From Prevotella sp. UBA2725 (GTDB lineage Bacteria; Bacteroidota; Bacteroidia; Bacteroidales; Bacteroidaceae): DNA of 53,380 nucleotides. The stretch is from assembly GCA_002353825.1 (NCBI GenBank), contig DEKJ01000028.1, positions 169,688 to 223,067 on the forward strand, written 5' to 3'. A program made the translations under genes and the position numbers. The notes beneath the pieces were generated by a model. The model had not been told where the DNA came from. It saw only the letters and a program-made list of their open reading frames with translations, and ran no database searches. Shown here piece by piece: positions 1 to 8,773 of the stretch (positions are counted from its first letter, which is position 1; each line of letters opens with the position of its first letter).

Positions 1-1122
1 AAGTCGATCGATGAGGTGTTCAACCAGATCGTGGACGACTTCACCGATGCCGAGGCGCTGCTCAGCAACTATAACGGTGACCCGCGCGTGCCTTCCAAGC
101 AGGCTGCCCAGGCGCTCCTGGCCCGCACCTATCTCGTCTGGGGCGACAATCCGCTGAGCTACGACCAGGTGAACGAGCTCGTGGGCAAGCAGCAGGATCC
201 GGCTTTCACGACCACGCCGAGCCGATTGGAGAAAGCCGTCGAATATGCCGACAAGGTGATCAACAGCGGCCTCCTCGCTCTCGACCCCGACTACAGCAAG
301 CTCTTCGGACGCGACTATGAGAGCAACAAGCGGAGAACCAACGAGCATCTCTTTACCATCGCCCACGACGGCGATGAATATGATGCCCAGGGAAACCACC
401 AGACCCACTGCGGATGGACCTTCCCCTTCCAGAACGGGCAGAACGGACAGGGATACACACAGAACCACCTTGAAGTGGCTGACGATGACCTCGTTGACGA
501 CTGGAAGAAAGAGCAGCCCAATGACAAACGACTTGCCAAGACTTATTTCACCAGCATCGTCAACCCGGAAGACAAGAAGACGTACGATTACTATTCGCCT
601 GTCTATACCCCGATCAACGGAAAGGCCGTAGACCAGAGCTATGAGGATGCCGAGAACCTGGAGATCAAGCACAACTCGGTAGACCGCATCGAGATTCGCT
701 ATGCCGAGGTGCTGCTCACCAAGGCTGAGGCTCTCGTGCAGCTCGGGCGCAACAGTGAAGCCGCTGAACCCTTCAACGAGCTCCGTAAACGGGCAGGTAT
801 AGCCACGGTGGCAGCGCCGACCTTCGACCAGATCAAGCGAGAATGGGACTATGAGTTCACCTATGAACAGTTCTCCCTGCTCAACAGCTATCGCTGGAAG
901 AACCTCATCAGCTCGGTACGGGAAGTGAGCCATTACAAACACTTCGCTGACAATTGGGACAGCCTGGAGACATACACCTCTGATGAGAAGGCTTTCTTCC
1001 AGAAGATACACAATCATCTTGTGGCCAAATATAATAATGTGCAGGGAAAGCACTACCGGCAGCCTATCCCGACGGGCCTCAATGGTGAAGATTTGGGAAT
1101 AGAACAGAACCCGGGATATTAA
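1..1122 (+). CDS. SusD/RagB family nutrient-binding lipoprotein, C-terminal part (5' truncated)
   Basis: The frame is open from base 1, so this is the last 373 residues of a gene that starts before the window; the GTG at 16 is an internal valine, not a start. The segment has the SusD/RagB pattern: a helical TPR-like stretch near the left edge (VFNQIVDDF, then a DAEALL heptad-like run), the aromatic-rich middle, and a late RYAEVLLTKAEAL-type helix followed by LRKRAG, typical of the end of the SusD TPR scaffold. SusD proteins sit on the outer-membrane surface and hand substrate to a SusC TonB-dependent channel, which should be encoded just upstream. The substrate cannot be read from this part. 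The gene ends in a hairpin just upstream of the next promoter. Confidence 0.85.
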   Translation, partial: KSIDEVFNQIVDDFTDAEALLSNYNGDPRVPSKQAAQALLARTYLVWGDNPLSYDQVNELVGKQQDPAFTTTPSRLEKAVEYADKVINSGLLALDPDYSKLFGRDYESNKRRTNEHLFTIAHDGDEYDAQGNHQTHCGWTFPFQNGQNGQGYTQNHLEVADDDLVDDWKKEQPNDKRLAKTYFTSIVNPEDKKTYDYYSPVYTPINGKAVDQSYEDAENLEIKHNSVDRIEIRYAEVLLTKAEALVQLGRNSEAAEPFNELRKRAGIATVAAPTFDQIKREWDYEFTYEQFSLLNSYRWKNLISSVREVSHYKHFADNWDSLETYTSDEKAFFQKIHNHLVAKYNNVQGKHYRQPIPTGLNGEDLGIEQNPGY

Positions 1123-1133
1123 TGGAGGGCAGA

Positions 1134-1156
1134 GAGGAAGAAGTTTTTTCTTCCTC
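1134..1156 (+). terminator. Hairpin after susD fragment, possible terminator
   Basis: A 9-bp perfect stem (GAGGAAGAA at 1134-1142 with TTCTTCCTC at 1148-1156) encloses a 5-nt T-rich loop just after the susD stop. There is no clean U-tract after the stem, so terminator function is inference. Confidence 0.4.
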
Positions 1157-1185
1157 CACGCTTTCCGATTAAGAGAGAATTGCAG

Positions 1186-1193
1186 TAATTTTG
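1186..1193 (+). promoter_or_regulatory. Bacteroidetes -7 box (TAATTTTG) upstream of symporter 1
   Basis: The sequence matches the TAnnTTTG consensus used by the Bacteroidetes primary sigma factor. It ends only 4 nt before the ATG at 1198, so transcription should start at or next to the start codon. No clear -33 element is seen. Confidence 0.5.
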
Positions 1194-1197
1194 CAGT

Positions 1198-2454
1198 ATG
1201 CAAAACAACTCTGAACAGAAAACAACGATCCGCACCTCGCGGAAACAGATGCTCCTGTGGATGGGCGCCCTTGTCGTGGGTGCCATCCTGGGCACACTGA
1301 GCCTGACATGGCTGAACGATTTGATGAACTTTGTGGCGACGGTCTACACGCGGCTGTTCCAGTTTGTCGCCGTTCCCACCATTCTTCTCGCCGTCATCAC
1401 CACACTGACGATGTTCGGCCGGCAGAAAGATACGGGACGTATCTTCCGCCACGCCGTCACCTACACGGTGCTCACGACCATCGTCGCGGCAGCCGTCGGC
1501 CTCGTGCTCTATAATCTCATACGCCCGGGGAACCTGCCCGCGGAGCTCATTCATTCGGGCAACAGCGCCATTCCGCAGGACTTAGGCAAAGAGACCTACT
1601 ACGACCACATCCTCTCCGTCATCCCCGACAACGTGGTCAGGCCGCTTCTTGAAGGCAATGTACTCTCGTTGCTTCTCATCGCCTTCGCCGTGGGCTTCGC
1701 CTTGTCGAAGATGCCGGAGACGGAGAACAAGAAGGTGGTCGTCAAAGGCCTCTTCGGCCTTCAGGAACTGCTGTTCACGCTCATCCGCGGTCTCATCTGG
1801 ACGTTGCCCGTGGGTATCGTTGCCTTTGCCGCCCAGTTGTCGGCGCAGGTCACGGCAGGTGTCGCCGCCGCCTCACTCGGCCGTTATGTGGCTGTCATCC
1901 TCGGGGGCAACCTCATCCAGTTTTTCATCGTCCTCCCGCTCTTCCTCCTGGCGCGCGGTCTCAACCCCGTCCGCACCTTAGGCCGGATGATGCCGGCGGT
2001 GCTCATGGCGCTCTTCACGAAGAGCAGCGCCGCCACGCTCCCCGTGACGATGGCCACGGCAGAGAACCGCCTCGGAGTGTCACAGAAGGTGTCGCGCTTC
2101 GTGCTGCCTATCTGCACCACGATCAACATGAACGGCTGTGCCGCCTTCATCCTTGTCACGAGTCTTTTCGTCATGCAGAACGGGGGCGCCGTCCTCACCC
2201 TTCCCACGATGCTCCTGTGGCTGGTCATCGCCGTCATCTCAGCCATCGGCAATGCCGGTGTGCCCATGGGCTGCTATTTCCTCACCCTCTCGCTGATGAC
2301 GGGACAGGGCGCGCCCATCGGCATCATGGGCATCATCCTCCCAATCTATACCGTCATCGACATGATAGAGACGGCAGAGAACGTGTGGTCCGACAGTTGC
2401 GTGTGCGCCATGACGGATCACGACATCAGCACATGTCCTGCTGATAGGAGTTGA
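1198..2454 (+). CDS. Dicarboxylate/amino acid:cation symporter (DAACS family), copy 1
   Basis: A 418-aa multi-spanning membrane protein of the GltP/DctA (SLC1-like) family, which imports glutamate/aspartate or C4-dicarboxylates with Na+ or H+. Family signatures are clear: the SSAATLP serine-rich turn of hairpin 1 (S276-P282), NMNG (N310-G313, corresponding to NMDG of TM7), and GNAGVPMG (G351-G358) in hairpin 2. The NMNG asparagine in place of aspartate may bear on substrate or ion choice (inference). The ATG at 1198 is kept because the paralogue at 4886 starts at the same codon and both share EQKTTIRTSRKQ right after it. There is no Shine-Dalgarno, and the -7 box is 4 nt away, so the transcript may be leaderless. 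It is one of a pair flanking a PBP gene. Confidence 0.9.
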   Translation: MQNNSEQKTTIRTSRKQMLLWMGALVVGAILGTLSLTWLNDLMNFVATVYTRLFQFVAVPTILLAVITTLTMFGRQKDTGRIFRHAVTYTVLTTIVAAAVGLVLYNLIRPGNLPAELIHSGNSAIPQDLGKETYYDHILSVIPDNVVRPLLEGNVLSLLLIAFAVGFALSKMPETENKKVVVKGLFGLQELLFTLIRGLIWTLPVGIVAFAAQLSAQVTAGVAAASLGRYVAVILGGNLIQFFIVLPLFLLARGLNPVRTLGRMMPAVLMALFTKSSAATLPVTMATAENRLGVSQKVSRFVLPICTTINMNGCAAFILVTSLFVMQNGGAVLTLPTMLLWLVIAVISAIGNAGVPMGCYFLTLSLMTGQGAPIGIMGIILPIYTVIDMIETAENVWSDSCVCAMTDHDISTCPADRS

Positions 2455-2519
2455 ACCAAATAACGGCAGCACCGGAAACATTTCTCCCGTCAAACACACG
2501 TTAAGTCGTAGAAAAGCAG

Positions 2520-2527
2520 TATTTTTG
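2520..2527 (+). promoter_or_regulatory. -7 box (TATTTTTG) upstream of PBP1A
   Basis: An exact TAnnTTTG match lies 41 nt before the GTG start at 2569, in the spacer after symporter 1. It gives a short 5' UTR and suggests the PBP gene and symporter 2 form their own transcription unit. Confidence 0.6.
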
Positions 2528-2568
2528 CAAAATAATAGGTATGCATAACAAATAACACGAATATTAAC

Positions 2569-4884
2569 GTGAGAAAGAAATTCATCAAGACGCTGTGGCT
2601 GCTGCTCTCCTGTGGAGTGGGCATCACCGCCCTGCTCTTTTTCCTGATATGGTTTGGCATCATCGGCTATTCGCCCGACATCGACAACCTCCAGAACCCT
2701 ATCTCTAAGTCGGCTTCCCAGGTATTCTCAGCCGACGGCCATATCCTTGGCACTTATAATCTCGACCGTTCCAACCGTATCCCCGTGCCTTACAAGAAGC
2801 TGTCACCTTACCTCGTGAAAGCGCTCGTGGCTACAGAGGATGTACGTTTCTATGACCATTCGGGCATCGACTTCATTGCCCTGACGCGTGCCATCGTCAA
2901 GCGTGGTCTGCTCGGGCAGGCCTCGGCCGGTGGCGGCAGTACCATCACGCAGCAACTTGCCAAGCAGCTCTATTCGGCTCCCGTGCACTCCGCCTCAGAA
3001 CGTCTGTTACAGAAGCCTATCGAATGGGTGACGGCCATCAAGCTCGAACGCATGTACACCAAGGAAGAGATCATCGCCTTGTATCTTAACTATTTCGACT
3101 TCCTCCATGGCGCCGTAGGCATCAAGAACGCAGCCGAGACCTATTTCGGTAAGGAGCCCGCTCAACTCAACATCGATGAGGCAGCACTCCTCGTGGGCCT
3201 CTGCAAGAACCCGTCGCTCTTCAACCCCGTGCGCTACCCCGACCGTGCCCGCGACCGTCGCAATGTCGTGCTCGGACAGATGCTCAAGGCGGGTTATATC
3301 TCACAGGCAGACTATGAAGAGGACTGTGCAGAACCCGTTACGCTCCACTTCCACCGCATAGACCACAAGGACGGCACGGCAGTTTATTTCCGTGAGTTCC
3401 TTCGTCAGTACATGATGATGGACCGACCCGACCCGAAGAACTATCCGTCGTGGAACAAGAAGCAGTATGTCATCGACTCCATCGCTTGGGCCACCGACCC
3501 ACTCTGCGGATGGTGTAAGAAGAACACGAAGAAAGACGGCACCTACTATAATATCTACACCGACGGACTGCGCATCCACACGACCATCGACTCACGCATG
3601 CAGCGCTATGCCGAGGAGTCAGTCTACGGTCACGTGGCGAAGTTCCTGCAGCCGGCTTTCGATAAGGAGAACGCCGAGAAGGGTGCCAACGCACCGTTCA
3701 GCGGGAATCTCACGACGCAACAGGTCAACGCCATCATGGAACGTGCCGTGCGCCAGAGTGAGCGCTATATCACGATGAAGGAGAACGGAGCATCCTGGGA
3801 AGAAATCCATCGTGCCTTCCATACGCCTACCGACATGTCGGTGTTCACCTACAACGGCGATGTAGATACGGTGATGACGCCCATTGATTCGATCCGATAT
3901 TACAAGCAGTTCCTTCGTGCCGGCTTTATGAGCATGGATGCCCATACAGGTCAGGTGAAGGCTTATGTCGGCGGCATCGACTTCGCCCATTTCCAATACG
4001 ACATGGTCATGGGCGGACGACGTCAGGTCGGTTCAACGATCAAGCCATTCCTCTACTCCCTCGCCATGGAGAACGGAGCATCGCCCTGCGACAAGGTGGC
4101 GAACGTGCAGCGTACCTATATGGTCGCTGGACGCCCTTGGACACCACGCAACAGCAACCGACGGTGCTACGGACAGATGGTGACGCTCAAATGGGGACTG
4201 GCACAGTCGAACAACTGGATCTCGGCTTACCTGATGTCGAAACTCAACCCACGGCAGTTTGTCGACATGCTGCATAAGTTCGGCATCAACAACCCCGACA
4301 TCTATCCCTCCATGGCGCTGGCACTCGGTCCGTGCGAGGTGTCGGTAGGCGAGATGGTGAGTGCTTACACGACGTTCGCCAACAACGGTGTGCGCCTCGC
4401 CCCACTCTTCGTCACACGTATCGAAGACGCTGAAGGCAATACCGTGGCAAAATTCGAACCACGTATGGATGAGGTTATCTCGTCGGAGAGTGCATATAAG
4501 ATGATTGTGGAGCTGAGAGCCGTCGTCGATGAAGGTACAGCCGGACGACTGCGCTACAAGTATGACATGCCGGGTGAGATCGGCGGCAAGACCGGTACGA
4601 CAAACAACAACTCCGATGCTTGGTTCATGGGCTTCACACCCCAGCTCGTCAGTGGTGTGTGGGTAGGCGGTGAGGACCGTGACATCCACTTCGACTCGAT
4701 GCAGATGGGTCAAGGTGCCACGATGGCTCTGCCTATCTGGGCTTACTTCATGAAGAAGGTCTACCGAGACCCGACCTTGCCGTATAAGCCCAATGCGACC
4801 TTTAACGTGCCGGCCAACTTTAACCCGTGCGGCAAAGACGACGAGACAGGTGGTGCCAATGGCATAGATGAGGTTTACGAATAA
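2569..4884 (+). CDS. Class A penicillin-binding protein (PBP1A-like), GT51 transglycosylase + transpeptidase
   Basis: A 771-aa bifunctional peptidoglycan synthase. An N-terminal TM anchor (about residues 8-32) precedes the GT51 domain, with catalytic Glu in ATEDVRFYDHSG (E90), then GGSTITQQLAKQLY and the LYLNYF...GAVGIKNAAETYFGK block. The transpeptidase has all three motifs: STIK (S489-K492), SNN (S547-N549) and KTGT (K674-T677). It polymerises lipid II and crosslinks stem peptides on the periplasmic face. The start is GTG at 2569. The stop is directly followed, 1 nt later, by the ATG of the second symporter, so the two are probably co-transcribed. An E. coli mrcA-like role is family knowledge; the specific symbol is not certain. 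Confidence 0.93.
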   Translation: MRKKFIKTLWLLLSCGVGITALLFFLIWFGIIGYSPDIDNLQNPISKSASQVFSADGHILGTYNLDRSNRIPVPYKKLSPYLVKALVATEDVRFYDHSGIDFIALTRAIVKRGLLGQASAGGGSTITQQLAKQLYSAPVHSASERLLQKPIEWVTAIKLERMYTKEEIIALYLNYFDFLHGAVGIKNAAETYFGKEPAQLNIDEAALLVGLCKNPSLFNPVRYPDRARDRRNVVLGQMLKAGYISQADYEEDCAEPVTLHFHRIDHKDGTAVYFREFLRQYMMMDRPDPKNYPSWNKKQYVIDSIAWATDPLCGWCKKNTKKDGTYYNIYTDGLRIHTTIDSRMQRYAEESVYGHVAKFLQPAFDKENAEKGANAPFSGNLTTQQVNAIMERAVRQSERYITMKENGASWEEIHRAFHTPTDMSVFTYNGDVDTVMTPIDSIRYYKQFLRAGFMSMDAHTGQVKAYVGGIDFAHFQYDMVMGGRRQVGSTIKPFLYSLAMENGASPCDKVANVQRTYMVAGRPWTPRNSNRRCYGQMVTLKWGLAQSNNWISAYLMSKLNPRQFVDMLHKFGINNPDIYPSMALALGPCEVSVGEMVSAYTTFANNGVRLAPLFVTRIEDAEGNTVAKFEPRMDEVISSESAYKMIVELRAVVDEGTAGRLRYKYDMPGEIGGKTGTTNNNSDAWFMGFTPQLVSGVWVGGEDRDIHFDSMQMGQGATMALPIWAYFMKKVYRDPTLPYKPNATFNVPANFNPCGKDDETGGANGIDEVYE

Positions 4885-4885
4885 T

Positions 4886-6142
4886 ATGCAGAAAGATACA
4901 GAACAGAAGACAACGATCCGCACATCGCGGAAACAAATGCTGATATGGATTGGCGCCCTCGTCGTGGGCGCCATTCTTGGCACATTGGGCCTCGTATGGC
5001 TCAATGATCTGATGAACTTTGTGGCAACGGTCTACACACGGCTGTTCCAGTTCGTCGCTGTCCCCACCATTCTCCTTGCCGTCATCACCACCCTGACAAT
5101 GTTCGGCCAGCAGAAAGATACGGGCCGCATTTTCCGCCACGCCGTCACCTACACGCTGCTCACGACCTTCGTTGCAGCAGCCGTAGGGCTGTTGCTCTAT
5201 AACCTCATCCGCCCGGGCAACCTGCCTGCGGAAATGATCCATTCGGGCAATAGCGCCATCCCTCAAGATTTAGGCAAGGAGACTTATTACGATCATATCC
5301 TCTCTGTCATCCCCAACAATGTCGTGAAGCCCTTATTAGAAGGCAACGTTCTCTCGCTGCTCCTCATCGCCTTTGCCGTAGGTTTCGCCTTATCGAAGAT
5401 GCCAGAGACGGAGAACAAGAAGGTGGTGGTAAAGGGCCTCTTCGGTCTTCAAGAACTGTTGTTCACGCTCATCCGCGGCCTCATCTGGACGCTCCCCGTA
5501 GGTATCGTCGCTTTCTCGGCACAGTTGTCGGCGCAGGTCACGGCGGGTGTGGCAGCTGCCTCGCTCGGTCGCTATGTCGCTGTCATCCTCGGTGGCAACA
5601 TCATCCAGTTCTTTATCATCCTTCCGCTCTTTCTCCTGGCGCGTGGTCTCAATCCCATCCACACCCTCGGCCGTATGATGCCGGCAGTGCTCATGGCACT
5701 CTTCACGAAGAGCAGTGCCGCCACGCTCCCCGTGACAATGGCAACGGCAGAGAACCGGCTTGGTGTGTCGCAAAAAGTGTCACGCTTCGTGCTGCCTATC
5801 TGCACGACGATCAACATGAACGGCTGTGCCGCCTTCATCCTCGTCACGAGCTTGTTCGTCATGCAGAACGGCGGAACCGTCCTCACGCTCCCCACGATGC
5901 TTCTCTGGCTCGTCATCGCCGTCATCTCTGCCATCGGCAATGCCGGTGTGCCCATGGGTTGTTATTTTCTCACCCTCTCGCTGATGACCGGTCAGGGTGC
6001 GCCCATCGGCATCATGGGTATCATCCTCCCCATCTATACTATCATCGACATGATAGAGACGGCAGAGAATGTATGGTCCGACAGCTGCGTATGCGCCATG
6101 ACAGATCACGACATCAACAAAATCACTCGTCAGGTTTCCTGA
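4886..6142 (+). CDS. Dicarboxylate/amino acid:cation symporter (DAACS family), copy 2
   Basis: A second 418-aa DAACS transporter, the same length as the gene at 1198 and differing at only about two dozen residues by eye, most of them at the first few and last eight positions. SSAATLP, NMNG and GNAGVPMG are at identical residue numbers. An ATG at 4868 is in frame but lies inside the PBP gene; the ATG at 4886 gives the same start (MQ..EQKTTIRTSRKQ) as the paralogue and is preferred. It follows the PBP stop by 1 nt and has no visible promoter, so it should be expressed with the PBP, whereas copy 1 has its own -7 box. The last 20 nt overlap a small minus-strand pseudogene. Confidence 0.9.
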   Translation: MQKDTEQKTTIRTSRKQMLIWIGALVVGAILGTLGLVWLNDLMNFVATVYTRLFQFVAVPTILLAVITTLTMFGQQKDTGRIFRHAVTYTLLTTFVAAAVGLLLYNLIRPGNLPAEMIHSGNSAIPQDLGKETYYDHILSVIPNNVVKPLLEGNVLSLLLIAFAVGFALSKMPETENKKVVVKGLFGLQELLFTLIRGLIWTLPVGIVAFSAQLSAQVTAGVAAASLGRYVAVILGGNIIQFFIILPLFLLARGLNPIHTLGRMMPAVLMALFTKSSAATLPVTMATAENRLGVSQKVSRFVLPICTTINMNGCAAFILVTSLFVMQNGGTVLTLPTMLLWLVIAVISAIGNAGVPMGCYFLTLSLMTGQGAPIGIMGIILPIYTIIDMIETAENVWSDSCVCAMTDHDINKITRQVS

Positions 6143-6351
6143 GCTCGTCCACAACCTCATTGAACTCAGAAATGATTTGGTTTATTCTCGGATTACTTTT
6201 TTGCACAATAATAGCTGAGAAGTTATCTACTCCCTCAGCGCATGTCAGCAAATTCCTTCAAGGAATCTTCTTCCCATTGCCTTTTCTTCTCTATTGCTTT
6301 TTTGAATCCAGCAATAAGTTCCTCTTTCGTTTTCTTCTTGTAGGTAATCAT
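6123..6351 (-). pseudogene. Small hypothetical gene broken by a frameshift
   Basis: On the minus strand a perfect AGGAGG sits 5 nt before ATG (6351-6349). The frame reads a lysine/glutamate-rich 38-aa peptide (MITYKKKTKEELIAGF...) and stops at 6235-6237. A neighbouring frame then continues openly to a stop at 6123-6125, ending NEVVDELRKPDE. Joined, they give about 75 residues of coherent charged helical sequence, so a single indel near 6240 probably split one small gene. I do not recognise a family. Alternatively the 38-aa peptide alone is the product. The 3' end overlaps the symporter end by 20 nt, tail to tail. Confidence 0.4.
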
Positions 6352-6483
6352 AATTTCCTCCTAATAAGTTATTTCAATTGCAAACTTACACAAAATTCCC
6401 GAATTATTCCCTAGAAGAGTATGGAATTCTTTTTATCTTTATAGAAAAAATGGAATGAATGCTAAAAATAATAGGCAAAAAAG

Positions 6484-6514
6484 TTGGAAGCTAACCATAA
6501 ATATACTACCTTTG
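6484..6514 (+). promoter_or_regulatory. Promoter: -33 TTGG and -7 TACCTTTG for the SLC13 transporter
   Basis: TTGG (6484-6487) and TACCTTTG (6507-6514) are separated by 19 bp, the best match to the full Bacteroidetes promoter consensus in this window. Transcription would start about 90 nt before the ATG at 6608, leaving a long AT-rich 5' UTR. Confidence 0.7.
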
Positions 6515-6607
6515 CAATGTGGACTTAGCAAAACCGCACAAAGCCAATATCCTATCTAAGAAATAGAATCAAAACCACATCATTAACAATTTAATCAAGA
6601 CAGGCCT

Positions 6608-8038
6608 ATGAACTTCAACAAGAAAAGCCAGGCCCGAAGGTGGATACTCATCTGTCTGGCTGCTGTCGTGAGTTTCATGCTCTACAAGTTCCTGCCCTAT
6701 GACGTGAATGCCAACAAAGGTTTGGCACTCCTCGTCTTCATGGCGTTGCTGTGGCTCACAGAAGCACTCCCCATCACTATCTCTGCGCTATTGGTACCGA
6801 TCTTAGGTGCACTGTTTGCCTTTCCAAGCGAAGCAGTGCGCGACGAGGTGACCAACCAGTTGCTGCCTAACTGGGCTGACATCAAACCGATCTCATTCGG
6901 TGCCGCATTGAAAAACTTCGCCAACCCCACCATCTTCCTCTTCTTCGGTGGCTTCGGTCTGGCAACTGCACTTAACGTGCAAAAGCTTGACCGGAAGATT
7001 GCGCATGGCATCATCAGTCTCACCGGTAACAACTTCAAGCGTGGCATCTTCGGCATCTTGGCCGTATGCACAGTATTATCAATGTGGATCAGCAACACGG
7101 CTACAGCTGCTATGATGCTTCCTCTTTCACTTGGCTTGCTGAACGAACTGCCGCAAGGACGCGACAATCACAAGACAAAGACATTCGTACTGCTCGCGGT
7201 GGCTTACTGTTGCTCTATCGGCGGTATCGGTACACTTGTCGGTTCACCACCTAACGCTATCGCCTCAGCTGAGTTGAACTACACCTTCTACGACTGGCTG
7301 AAGATAGGTCTACCCGTGATGATCATCCTGCTGCCCGTGATGCTCGGTGTGCTCTGGTTCATCTTCCGTCCGAATCTCGACTTCGAGGTGCAGAAAGGCA
7401 ATGAGTTTGAGGAGATTCCTTGGACTAAGAAACGTATCATCACCATGGCTGTCTTCATCTTCACCGCACTGGTGTGGGTCTTTGGCTCAACCATCAGCAA
7501 ATGGATTGGCGTGAAGATCGACGACGGTATGGTCGGGCTCTTTGCCGTCGTACTCGTTGAAGCTTTCCAATTGGCCAGTTGGAAAGAGCTCGATGAGCAT
7601 ACAGACTGGGGCGTGCTTCTTCTCTTCGGTGGAGGTCTGGCTCTGTCGTCTCTGCTCCAATTCTCCGGCGCCAGCTATATTCTGGCTCTTGAGGTGAAAA
7701 ACATCGTGGGTTCAATGCCGCCGATCATCATCATCGCCGCTGTGGCCTTCTTCATCATCTTCCTCACCGAGTTCACCAGCAACACGGCCTCTGCAGCCCT
7801 GCTTGTCCCCGTGTTTGCTACAATAGCCACCGAGCTCGGACTGCCGAAGGAGACATTGGTCGTCATCATAGGTATTGGTGCCAGCTGTGCTTTCATGCTG
7901 CCTGTTGCCACACCACCCAACGCCATCGTCTTTGGCACGGGTGAGATCAAGAGCAGTGAGATGCTCAAAGCCGGTGCCGTGCTCAACGTGGTATCGGTCG
8001 TTGTCGTGCCCCTCTTCTCCTATTTCTTCCTGATGTAA
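6608..8038 (+). CDS. SLC13/DASS family sodium:anion (dicarboxylate) symporter
   Basis: A 476-aa polytopic membrane protein of the divalent anion:Na+ symporter family (VcINDY-like), which takes up succinate, malate, fumarate or related anions. Both substrate/ion-binding SNT motifs are present (S162-T164 and S391-T393), each followed by the small-residue helix typical of the family, along with GSPPNAIA and ATPPNAIVFGTG re-entrant segments. The length is normal. It has its own strong promoter and a hairpin after its stop, so it is probably monocistronic. With the two DAACS genes nearby, this end of the window holds three organic-anion importers. The exact substrate is not deducible. Confidence 0.92.
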   Translation: MNFNKKSQARRWILICLAAVVSFMLYKFLPYDVNANKGLALLVFMALLWLTEALPITISALLVPILGALFAFPSEAVRDEVTNQLLPNWADIKPISFGAALKNFANPTIFLFFGGFGLATALNVQKLDRKIAHGIISLTGNNFKRGIFGILAVCTVLSMWISNTATAAMMLPLSLGLLNELPQGRDNHKTKTFVLLAVAYCCSIGGIGTLVGSPPNAIASAELNYTFYDWLKIGLPVMIILLPVMLGVLWFIFRPNLDFEVQKGNEFEEIPWTKKRIITMAVFIFTALVWVFGSTISKWIGVKIDDGMVGLFAVVLVEAFQLASWKELDEHTDWGVLLLFGGGLALSSLLQFSGASYILALEVKNIVGSMPPIIIIAAVAFFIIFLTEFTSNTASAALLVPVFATIATELGLPKETLVVIIGIGASCAFMLPVATPPNAIVFGTGEIKSSEMLKAGAVLNVVSVVVVPLFSYFFLM

Positions 8039-8052
8039 TAGAGCCTCAAACA

Positions 8053-8076
8053 AGCCCTCTCCTATCGGAGAGGGCT
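8053..8076 (+). terminator. Hairpin after SLC13 gene
   Basis: A perfect 10-bp GC-rich stem (AGCCCTCTCC/GGAGAGGGCT) with a TATC tetraloop lies 15 nt after the stop. There is no U-tract, so it may terminate weakly or protect the 3' end. Confidence 0.55.
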
Positions 8077-8155
8077 GTAGCGACAACTCCTAACCCCAAA
8101 CTCTCAAAAGCATCGACTTTCCACGACCATCCACGACTTTTGTTGCTTCGCTCCT

Positions 8156-8280
8156 TTTCTCCCAACAACATGGACAACACACACAACTTTAACAACATAG
8201 CATCCGAGCGTCATCGGCGAAGCCGACAGTCGTGAGAAGTCGTGAATAGCCGATGCAAGGAATATTAGTGATGTAACGGT
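8156..8280 (+). repeat. 125-bp direct repeat, left copy (DR-L)
   Basis: This copy matches 15776-15900 in the same orientation with about seven mismatches in 125 positions. It contains an AAC-rich part (CCAACAACA...ACACACAACTTT) and a hairpin (TCGGCGAAGCCGA). The two copies bracket the PIN/antitoxin and hsdMSR genes exactly, at an offset of 7,620 bp with no internal gap. The rest of 8039-8344 holds only the SLC13 terminator and small hairpins. Confidence 0.85.
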
Positions 8281-8321
8281 GTCTATGCAGGGGAGGACTT
8301 TCCCTGCATGGAATCAAACAT

Positions 8322-8340
8322 GACTCGACTTATTCGAGTC
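8322..8340 (-). terminator. Hairpin downstream of the PIN toxin gene
   Basis: A 7-bp perfect stem (GACTCGA/TCGAGTC, 5-nt loop) lies 5 nt beyond the PIN gene stop on the minus strand. Another imperfect stem (8285-8309) lies just beyond it. Termination is inference. Confidence 0.4.
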
Positions 8341-8344
8341 GGGT

Positions 8345-8773
8345 TTACCTATCATTATAGATTAAATCGAGCCCTTGATTCTTATAAAAAAGGAATTTAT
8401 GATCACTGGATATCAAGGGCATTCGATTTGTTATTGCTTGACAAATGATAATATGATCAGAAGGATCTTTATGATCCTCAGCTTCGTTAATATCTAAGGT
8501 AGAGTAAGTCTTCATTACCTCATTGTCTACCGGCAGAATCGTAATGTAATAGTCATCTGTAATGGAACGAACCATGTCATAAGCCGTTTTCCATTGCTTA
8601 TTAAGAAGCCGCTTGTTCCTATAGGCAACAATAAGTTCCTTTACCGATTCTGCACTCATATAAAAGACGCTCTCATAATCCTCTAAGATTGCGAGAACAT
8701 CATTATTAAGACTATCTCTGTCTTGCACAGCATAAACAAAGATATTCGTATCCAGAAGGTAACGATTCATCAT
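8345..8773 (-). CDS. PIN-domain ribonuclease, probable VapC-type toxin
   Basis: A 142-aa single-domain PIN protein. The acidic metal-binding residues are recognisable: D8 in LLDTN, E42/E46 in the SAESVKE helix, D103/D106 in HKDPSDHII, and a late D124 in SSDHKF. VapC toxins cleave specific RNAs (tRNA or rRNA) when not held by their antitoxin; the target here is unknown. Start ATG overlaps the stop of a 39-codon upstream ORF by ATGA, the usual translational coupling of toxin-antitoxin pairs. It is more AT-rich than the housekeeping genes around it. Its position at the end of the repeat-bounded defence cassette suggests it stabilises or backs up the restriction system (inference). Confidence 0.85.
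   Translation of the reverse strand: MMNRYLLDTNIFVYAVQDRDSLNNDVLAILEDYESVFYMSAESVKELIVAYRNKRLLNKQWKTAYDMVRSITDDYYITILPVDNEVMKTYSTLDINEAEDHKDPSDHIIICQAITNRMPLISSDHKFLFYKNQGLDLIYNDR

Noticed and set aside
4033..5004. Minus-strand ORF (323 codons) across the PBP gene
   Set aside because: Antisense to the transpeptidase domain and to the start of symporter 2; no protein-like features.
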